Assembly: GCA_030831725.1 (NCBI GenBank)
Contig: JAURKN010000014.1
Coordinates: 1-10,865 of the forward strand
Direction of reading: 5' to 3'
Length of the DNA: 10,865 bases
From: Ferruginibacter sp.
Lineage (GTDB): Bacteria; Bacteroidota; Bacteroidia; Chitinophagales; Chitinophagaceae
Under the pieces are notes generated by a model. The model did not search any database and was not told the DNA's origin. It was given only the letters and a program-made list of their open reading frames with translations. Shown in pieces: positions 6,514 through 10,865 of the stretch (position 1 is the stretch's first letter; the number at the start of each line of letters is the position of its first letter). A program made the position numbers and the translations under genes.

Positions 6514-8646
6514 TCATGAACTTTTCGCCATATTCTTGTCCGCAATCATCTTATCCATGATTTTGGTTGACTCCTCCAGAAAAATATCTGTGCTCCTGAG
6601 TTTCAACCATTGTTTGTTTCTATCCGTTTTTTCAGGCGTACTGTTCACTTCCTGTGAATCGGTATTAAGGTTGCGGATGCTTATCGGATTCTGAAGTTTG
6701 TACAGTTCCTCCATTTTTTTAATCGCATCGTTGAATTGCTTCTGCTCTTCTTTGTATTTCGTATAACTCAGCGATCTTTCCTTGGTTGACATCTGATCCA
6801 ATAACTGCACTTGTTTTTTTATCCCCGAAAAAGCAGGATCCAAGTTGATTTCACCGGAAGCAGTAGATATGATTTGGTCAAATTGATTATCCGTTTTTTG
6901 ATAGGCGGCCTGAGGAATCTCATCCCATTTTAAAGCGGATGGGTTGTCTTTTTCCTTGTATTTGAGATAATCGTATCTATCAGGGAAAACGATATCCGGA
7001 GTAACTCCTCTCAATTGGGTAGCGCCTCCGTTTACACGATAAAATTTCTGAAGGGTCAGCTTGACATTTCCCAACTCTTCGGTCTTGTTTCCAATGATTG
7101 AGATACCTCCATCTGGATTCAAAGGAATCATACGCTGTACGGTTCCTTTGCCGTATGTGGAAGCCGATCCGACAATGATGCCTCTTTTGTAATCCTGGAT
7201 GGCAGCGGCGAAAATTTCGGAGGCGGATGCGCTTGTACCATCAACCATAACTGTCAATGGACCATCATATAAAACTCCAGGATCGTTATCCTTCAATACA
7301 CTTGGTTTCTCATCTCTTCCTCTAACCTGGCAAACAGGACCATCCTTAATGAACAATCCCACCATCTGTACCACATCATACAAAGATCCTCCCCCATTTC
7401 CCCTGAGGTCGAGAATGATGCCACCCACATTTTCCTCTTTCAGTTTCTTCACTTCTTTGGCAACATCCTGCGCACATCTTGGCCCGTTAGGGCGCTCGAA
7501 ATCCGCGTAAAATTCAGGCAGGTAGATATATCCGATTTTGTTTTTTCCATTGATGATGGCTGATTTGGCAAATGTCTCATCCAAATTGATCTCATCCCTT
7601 TTCAACTTTATCACTTTAATAGAACCATCTGGTCTCCTGATGGTAAGACTCACCTCTGAGCCTTTTGTGGATCCCCTGATCAACTTCACCGCATCCGCAA
7701 CTGAATATCCAGTAACATCAACAGGCTCTTCGTTCCCTTGTCCTACTTTGATGATTTCATCATTTTCCTTCAACTCTCCTCCTTTCCAGGCAGGACCACC
7801 ACTTACCAAACTTGAAATACGGATTCTACCATCGTCTTCCTTGAGTTGAGCCCCAATGCCGAAAAAACTACCCCTCATCGCCTCATTGAAACCCCTGACA
7901 TCAACCGGCGGAAAATAATTGGTATGTGGATCCATTGAAGAAGTGATCGCGTTAATGAATTGACTGAATAATTCATCCTGTGTTTCGCGATTTTTCTTAG
8001 TGGTGAAATAGCGGTCCATTTGTTTGGAAATCTGTTCGCGAGCCTCTCTTTGCAGGGTTGAATCGGGTTTGAAAATAAAACCAGAATCGTTTTTTCTTCT
8101 TTCCTGTTCATCTTTCATATCAGACCATTTGGCCAAGATGGCATACTTCATCCTTTTTCTCCAAATCTCTTCCCGCTCCGAATTATTTTTAGGGAAATTC
8201 CTTTTTTCAGGATCCGCCTGAAACTTTTCATCGATATTGAAATCCATGGGTTTGTTCAACATCAACTTATATAATTTTTCCACCTCCACCATTCTCTTCA
8301 AATACAATTCATGAATCGCATAAAAAGATTGTAGCGGCTTCCCTTTGATTTCGTCGTCTATATCCTTTTCAAATTTTTTCAACGCTTCAATGTCTGACTG
8401 CAGAAAAGCGTTCTTTTCATCGTCTAATTCTTCTAGGTATGTTTTAAATACAATTTTGCTGAATGCATCGTCCAGTTTTTTGGGACTGTAATGCCCTTCT
8501 TCCAGCAAAATCCCGACATTTTTTAAAATTTTCGCATGTTTTGCTCTGGGGCCATCCTCATTTTCAGAACGTCCATGAGATTGAAAGCCAAAAAACAGAC
8601 CGGCAATTGTCAAAACAATCACCATTGAAAAGAAATGTTTATTCAT
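6514..8646 (-). CDS. prc: Carboxy-terminal processing (tail-specific) S41 protease, Prc/Tsp type
   Basis: Prc proteases cut periplasmic proteins from the C-terminal side, trimming or degrading substrates such as lipoproteins and cell-wall enzymes. I chose the ATG at 8646 (710 residues). It starts a clear signal peptide (MNKHFFSMVIVLTIAGLFFG), whereas in-frame ATGs at 8670 and 8727 would put a charged extension in front of it. Order of domains: Tsp-type N-terminal helical domain (about 30-250), PDZ (about 262-350, with GIGAQL and the GGPAWKGGEL turn), S41 core (about 370-555) and a C-terminal helical domain rich in Lys/Glu. The catalytic Ser/Lys dyad is Ser474 in TSASASEIFAAA and Lys500 in YGKGTVQ. 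Asp485 corresponds to the third important residue of E. coli Prc. ILDLRGNGGG (411-420) is the S41 signature. Length is close to E. coli Prc (682). No lipobox, so it is likely soluble in the periplasm. Confidence 0.95.
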   Translation of the reverse strand: MNKHFFSMVIVLTIAGLFFGFQSHGRSENEDGPRAKHAKILKNVGILLEEGHYSPKKLDDAFSKIVFKTYLEELDDEKNAFLQSDIEALKKFEKDIDDEIKGKPLQSFYAIHELYLKRMVEVEKLYKLMLNKPMDFNIDEKFQADPEKRNFPKNNSEREEIWRKRMKYAILAKWSDMKDEQERRKNDSGFIFKPDSTLQREAREQISKQMDRYFTTKKNRETQDELFSQFINAITSSMDPHTNYFPPVDVRGFNEAMRGSFFGIGAQLKEDDGRIRISSLVSGGPAWKGGELKENDEIIKVGQGNEEPVDVTGYSVADAVKLIRGSTKGSEVSLTIRRPDGSIKVIKLKRDEINLDETFAKSAIINGKNKIGYIYLPEFYADFERPNGPRCAQDVAKEVKKLKEENVGGIILDLRGNGGGSLYDVVQMVGLFIKDGPVCQVRGRDEKPSVLKDNDPGVLYDGPLTVMVDGTSASASEIFAAAIQDYKRGIIVGSASTYGKGTVQRMIPLNPDGGISIIGNKTEELGNVKLTLQKFYRVNGGATQLRGVTPDIVFPDRYDYLKYKEKDNPSALKWDEIPQAAYQKTDNQFDQIISTASGEINLDPAFSGIKKQVQLLDQMSTKERSLSYTKYKEEQKQFNDAIKKMEELYKLQNPISIRNLNTDSQEVNSTPEKTDRNKQWLKLRSTDIFLEESTKIMDKMIADKNMAKSS

Positions 8647-8694
8647 AAATACACGAAGTTTATGGTACATGACGCAATATAACAAAATAAATTC

Positions 8695-8758
8695 CGCCTT
8701 ATTTCTGCTTAAACGCAGTATTCGCAATAATGTTTTGTTAAACAGCAGAAATAAAGCG
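8695..8758. repeat. Inverted repeat upstream of the S41 protease gene
   Basis: TTATTTCTGC at 8699-8708 and GCAGAAATAA at 8745-8754 are exact reverse complements. After one mismatch the pairing continues with CGC (8695-8697) and GCG (8756-8758). The loop is 36 bases. It lies about 50 bp upstream of the protease start and 27 bp downstream of the tRNA terminator, so an operator for the protease gene or a leader hairpin is possible. No T-run follows, so it does not look like a terminator. Confidence 0.6.
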
Positions 8759-8784
8759 TTAGTTTAAGTTACTGTCTTGAAATG

Positions 8785-8810
8785 AAAAAAGCTCCCTGAA
8801 AAGGAAGCTT
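8785..8810 (-). terminator. Intrinsic terminator of the tRNA-His transcript
   Basis: On the minus strand AAGCTTCCT pairs with AGGGAGCTT (one G-U pair) around a 4-base loop, followed by a U-run that corresponds to the A-run at 8785-8790. The stem begins at 8810, the last base of the encoded tRNA CCA end, so processing must cut directly at the base of this hairpin. Confidence 0.75.
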
Positions 8811-8887
8811 GGGGTGGATGATGGGGCTCGAACCCACGACCCTCAGAATCACAATCTGATGCTCTAACCAACTGAGCTACAACCACC
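8810..8887 (-). tRNA. tRNA-His (anticodon GTG), CCA encoded
   Basis: The minus strand folds as a full cloverleaf. The D arm has GCTC/GAGC with loop AGTTGGTTA. The anticodon arm is TCAGA/TCTGA with loop TTGTGAT (anticodon GTG, histidine). The T arm is GTGGG/CCCAT with loop TTCGAGC. A G at -1 (8887) faces C73 (8813), the extra G-1:C73 pair diagnostic of tRNA-His. CCA is encoded at 8812-8810. The 7-bp acceptor stem GTGGTTG/CATCCAC has a single U-U mismatch at 5:68, where CAACCAC would be expected. It lies between the LytTR regulator and the S41 protease genes with its own promoter-like sequence and terminator. Confidence 0.95.
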
Positions 8888-8897
8888 ATGTGGGATG

Positions 8898-8928
8898 CGA
8901 AATTAAAGAAAAACTTCTTCTTACCAAA
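8898..8928 (-). promoter_or_regulatory. Putative promoter of tRNA-His
   Basis: On the minus strand TTTG (8928-8925) is followed after exactly 19 bases by TAATTTCG (8905-8898), ten bases before the tRNA 5' end. This is the Bacteroidota -33/-7 pattern with one change in the -7 box, at optimal spacing. Confidence 0.65.
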
Positions 8929-8969
8929 AAAGAAAAAAGAAAAAGACAGGAAGACAGCTATTATTACTG

Positions 8970-9716
8970 CTATTGAAAAAAGCTAAGGAACTCTCCTCTC
9001 CTTCGACTGGCAACCTCTATCTCTGTGCCATCCTCCATGGTCACGGTGCCGCCTCTTCCCTTGTTATATCTCAACATGCGGTTGATATTGACCAAATGCG
9101 AATTATGAATCCTGAAAAATTGATTTTTAGGCAAAATGAACTCGTATTCCTTGATGTTTCTGGAAGCGATGATTTTTTCTTTTTTAGTGGTGTGAATGCA
9201 AGTGTAAGCTCCATTGGCTTCGCAACGAATGATGTCTTGCATCAGAATAAATACAAATCCTTCAACAGTAGGAATGGCGATTTTGTGGTTGTTGCTAACT
9301 CCGTTTGTTTTCAGATTCCCCAAAAGTTCATTCAACTGATGGCTCACCTGTTTTTCTGCTATTCTCTCGGTAGCTCTTTGTGTGGCTTGTATGATATCTT
9401 GGGCAGAAAAAGGAGTAAGTATGTAATCCAAAGCCCTGTATTTGATGGCCTTGTAAGAGTATTTTTCGAGATTGGTCACAAAAATAACTTCAAATCCAAA
9501 GCTTCCCATCTTATCCAAAATGTCAAATGCATTGGATTTTGATAAGGTGGTATTCATGAACACCAAATCGGGATTATGTTCACGGATCATTTTAATAGCC
9601 ACATCCTTCTCTTTGGCAATTCCAGAAATCAATAAATGCGGACAATTCTCCGAAATCATTTTTTTTAGAATTCTAGAAATTTTCGCCTCGTCTTCAATTA
9701 TCAGGGTTTTGATCAT
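8970..9716 (-). CDS. LytTR-type response regulator with degenerate (non-phosphorylatable) receiver domain
   Basis: This 248-residue protein has the architecture of LytTR/AlgR-type transcription regulators: a receiver domain (about 2-120), a short linker, and a C-terminal LytTR DNA-binding domain (about 143-245). The LytTR part keeps the FFRIHNSHLVNINRM motif (200-214) and the ending DGTEIEVASRRR (229-240). The receiver keeps the acidic pair (Glu8, Asp9), Thr81 and the LDY motif (96-98). The phospho-acceptor position after PDLVF is Asn55, not Asp (codon AAT). The following residues read TTLS instead of the usual I-x-M-P, the glycine near 63 is Ala, and the conserved Lys of the KP pair is Thr101 in ILTPF. 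It is therefore probably active without phosphorylation or controlled another way. No sensor kinase is next to it in the window. The start ATG at 9716 gives the standard receiver N-terminus. Targets unknown. Confidence 0.93.
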   Translation of the reverse strand: MIKTLIIEDEAKISRILKKMISENCPHLLISGIAKEKDVAIKMIREHNPDLVFMNTTLSKSNAFDILDKMGSFGFEVIFVTNLEKYSYKAIKYRALDYILTPFSAQDIIQATQRATERIAEKQVSHQLNELLGNLKTNGVSNNHKIAIPTVEGFVFILMQDIIRCEANGAYTCIHTTKKEKIIASRNIKEYEFILPKNQFFRIHNSHLVNINRMLRYNKGRGGTVTMEDGTEIEVASRRRGEFLSFFQ

Positions 9717-10028
9717 TCCAACTCTTTAGTGTGTTTGTGTATGGTTTTTTGGTTTGTTGTTGAGTTTAGGAATGAACCGGGATTTTGTCAAATAGAAAAT
9801 CACCAATTCGAGCCATAAGTTGCAAACAACAAAATTTTAGCATACATAATTATTTAAATTAATTAGTGTGCAGATTTGTTTAAGTTCCGTGTCAATTTTC
9901 AATTCATTTGCAAAAAATGAATCCTAAGAATTCGATTGAATAGGAACAAAAAAGGATGTTGATGATTGATTTACCCCGACCAAAAGAAAAAATGGACGGT
10001 TTTGTGGTAAAGTGTTGAGTTGATATGA

Positions 10029-10055
10029 GGTATGCTATTGTAATCACTGCATACC
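10029..10055. repeat. 7-bp perfect inverted repeat in the YfhO-gene upstream region
   Basis: GGTATGC at 10029-10035 pairs exactly with GCATACC at 10049-10055 across 13 bases. It lies 55 bp before the start codon and directly precedes a second hairpin. It could be a regulator half-site pair or an RNA hairpin. Confidence 0.45.
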
Positions 10056-10057
10056 CG

Positions 10058-10097
10058 GAGAGAGCAAATTACAATAAATAGTCTTATTTTGCCTCTC
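10058..10097. repeat. Bulged inverted repeat just before the YfhO-family start codon
   Basis: GAGAG (10058-10062) and GCAAA (10064-10068), separated by one bulged A, pair with TTTGC (10088-10092) and CTCTC (10093-10097). This makes ten base pairs around a 19-base loop and ends 13 bases before the ATG. The right arm overlaps TTATTTTG (10084-10091), a one-mismatch match to the -7 consensus, so the repeat may act as an operator rather than as RNA. Confidence 0.45.
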
Positions 10098-10110
10098 TAA
10101 TTTATTGTGT

Positions 10111-10865
10111 ATGAAGAAAATCGATTTCAAAGCGGTTTTACCCCATTTGATTGCCATAGCATGCTTCCTCTTGGTAACCTTAATCTTTTGTAAACCCTCA
10201 CTCGAATCCGGAGTTGTACTCAAACAAAGTGATATCAGCAGCTGGAACGCCATGAGCCACCAGTCGTTCGAATACAAGGAAAAAAATGGACATTTCCCAC
10301 TATGGGCTACCAATATGTTCAGTGGTATGCCTGCCTATCAAATCGCATTGGAAGGCACTTGGACTCCCTTGGGTGTGATTGACAAATTCATACAGATGGG
10401 TCTTCCCCAACCCATGAATTTCTTTTATCTGGCTTGCATTTGCTTTTATTTTCTTTGCATTTGCCTGGGCATAAGACCCTACGTTTCCATATTGGGCGCC
10501 ATCGCTTTCGCTTTTTGTAGCTATTCCCCCATTATCATATCTGCAGGTCACGTCACCAAAATGCTGGCGTTGGCTTACGCTCCTGCTGTTATGGGAGCGG
10601 TAGTTTTGATTTTCAGAAAAAAATATCTTCTTGGTTTTGGTCTGACGGCCCTTTTTACCGCTTTACAAATTGGACAAGGACATCAGCAAATCAGTTATTA
10701 TTTGTTTTTGATTCTAGGCCTCATGGTGATTTCTTTCATCATTCACTCCATCATGGAAAAAGAATCATCACACATGCTGAAAAGCATAGGCATGGTGGTA
10801 GTGGCAGGCATCATCGGAGTTGCGGCCAACGCTTTGGTTTTGATGACTACCTACGATTATTCGAA
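10111..10865 (+). CDS. YfhO-family polytopic membrane protein, N-terminal part (runs off the window)
   Basis: The frame is open from ATG 10111 to the last base (251 complete codons) with no stop. The protein resembles the large Bacteroidota YfhO-family membrane proteins, usually around 800 residues, whose fold is related to glycosyltransferase-type multi-span proteins; their biochemical role is not firmly known. After a short basic start there is a membrane helix (about 11-28), then an extracytoplasmic segment with family-typical blocks: KQSDISSWNAM (38-48), FEYKEKNGHFPLW (53-65) and MFSGMPAYQI (69-78). Further hydrophobic helices fall at about 103-120, 124-143, 151-168, 172-187, 195-213 and 226-246. 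Short loops GHVTKML (146-152) and GQGHQQI (188-194) recur in relatives. The start is supported by the MKK opening and by the hydrophobic helix close behind it. Both hairpins at 10029-10097 lie just upstream. Confidence 0.88.
   Translation, partial: MKKIDFKAVLPHLIAIACFLLVTLIFCKPSLESGVVLKQSDISSWNAMSHQSFEYKEKNGHFPLWATNMFSGMPAYQIALEGTWTPLGVIDKFIQMGLPQPMNFFYLACICFYFLCICLGIRPYVSILGAIAFAFCSYSPIIISAGHVTKMLALAYAPAVMGAVVLIFRKKYLLGFGLTALFTALQIGQGHQQISYYLFLILGLMVISFIIHSIMEKESSHMLKSIGMVVVAGIIGVAANALVLMTTYDYS

Larger units (their letters stand above)
9717..10110. other. 394-bp non-coding gap between divergent regulator and YfhO-family genes
   Basis: No plausible gene is visible here on either strand. The segment is A+T-rich, most strongly near 9840-9865 (around an ATTTAAAT core). 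The part next to the regulator, 9725-9776, contains no C on the plus strand, so the regulator's leader would be free of G and unstructured. On the minus strand TCTATTTG (9796-9789) is a one-mismatch match to the -7 consensus but lacks a well-placed -33 box. The right end holds the two inverted repeats listed separately. The gap must carry the promoters of both divergent genes. Confidence 0.6.

Noticed and set aside
8647..8727. 27-residue N-terminal extension of the S41 protease from ATG 8727
   Set aside because: It would place a charged segment before an otherwise standard signal peptide that begins at ATG 8646.
8973..9542. 189-codon plus-strand open frame opposite the LytTR regulator
   Set aside because: It lies wholly antisense to a gene with clear family motifs, and its translation shows no recognisable domain.
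10044..10551. Two minus-strand open frames over the YfhO-family gene and its leader
   Set aside because: They are antisense to a clearly recognisable membrane-protein frame that is open to the window end.
1..10865. A previously undescribed multi-gene system, defence island or mobile element
   Set aside because: All genes belong to well-known housekeeping or envelope families. I found no transposase, integrase, target-site duplication, spaced repeat array or toxin-antitoxin pair.

Overview
The window looks like ordinary chromosome of a member of the Bacteroidota, probably near Chitinophagales/Sphingobacteriales. This rests on close family resemblance (ROK-type glucokinase tail, YfhO-family giant membrane protein, LytTR response regulator, Prc-type S41 protease, ALDH7), on moderate G+C with A-rich leaders lacking strong Shine-Dalgarno sites, and on several promoter-like matches to the Bacteroidota pattern TTTG-N19-21-TAnnTTTG. 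I see no mobile element, CRISPR array, prophage or defence/toxin system, and nothing here amounts to a new multi-gene system.

Layout. Positions 1 to about 115 are G+C-richer and do not continue the gene that follows, so they look like a foreign or chimeric end. From about 114 the plus strand carries the last 64 codons of a ROK-family kinase, then panB (pantothenate synthesis) 17 bp later, closed by a strong terminator at 1187-1216. A TonB-dependent outer-membrane receptor, an ALDH7-type aldehyde dehydrogenase and an exported subtilisin-like protease follow on the same strand, each with its own promoter-like sequence. A 19-bp perfect hairpin at 6447-6489 ends this rightward block. It also ends the leftward block, which is an exported Prc-type S41 protease, tRNA-His(GTG) and a LytTR-type regulator. 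After a 394-bp non-coding gap with two hairpins, a YfhO-family polytopic membrane protein starts at 10111 and runs off the window.

How the genes relate. They are mostly unrelated housekeeping functions: sugar phosphorylation, coenzyme A precursor synthesis, envelope transport, aldehyde oxidation (lysine/aminoadipate route), and two exported proteases placed tail to tail. The points most worth a second look are three. The response regulator's receiver domain has lost its phospho-acceptor Asp (Asn55) and its conserved Lys (Thr101). A 10-bp inverted repeat brackets the aldehyde dehydrogenase promoter and includes its start codon. The left end has a chimeric-looking junction.
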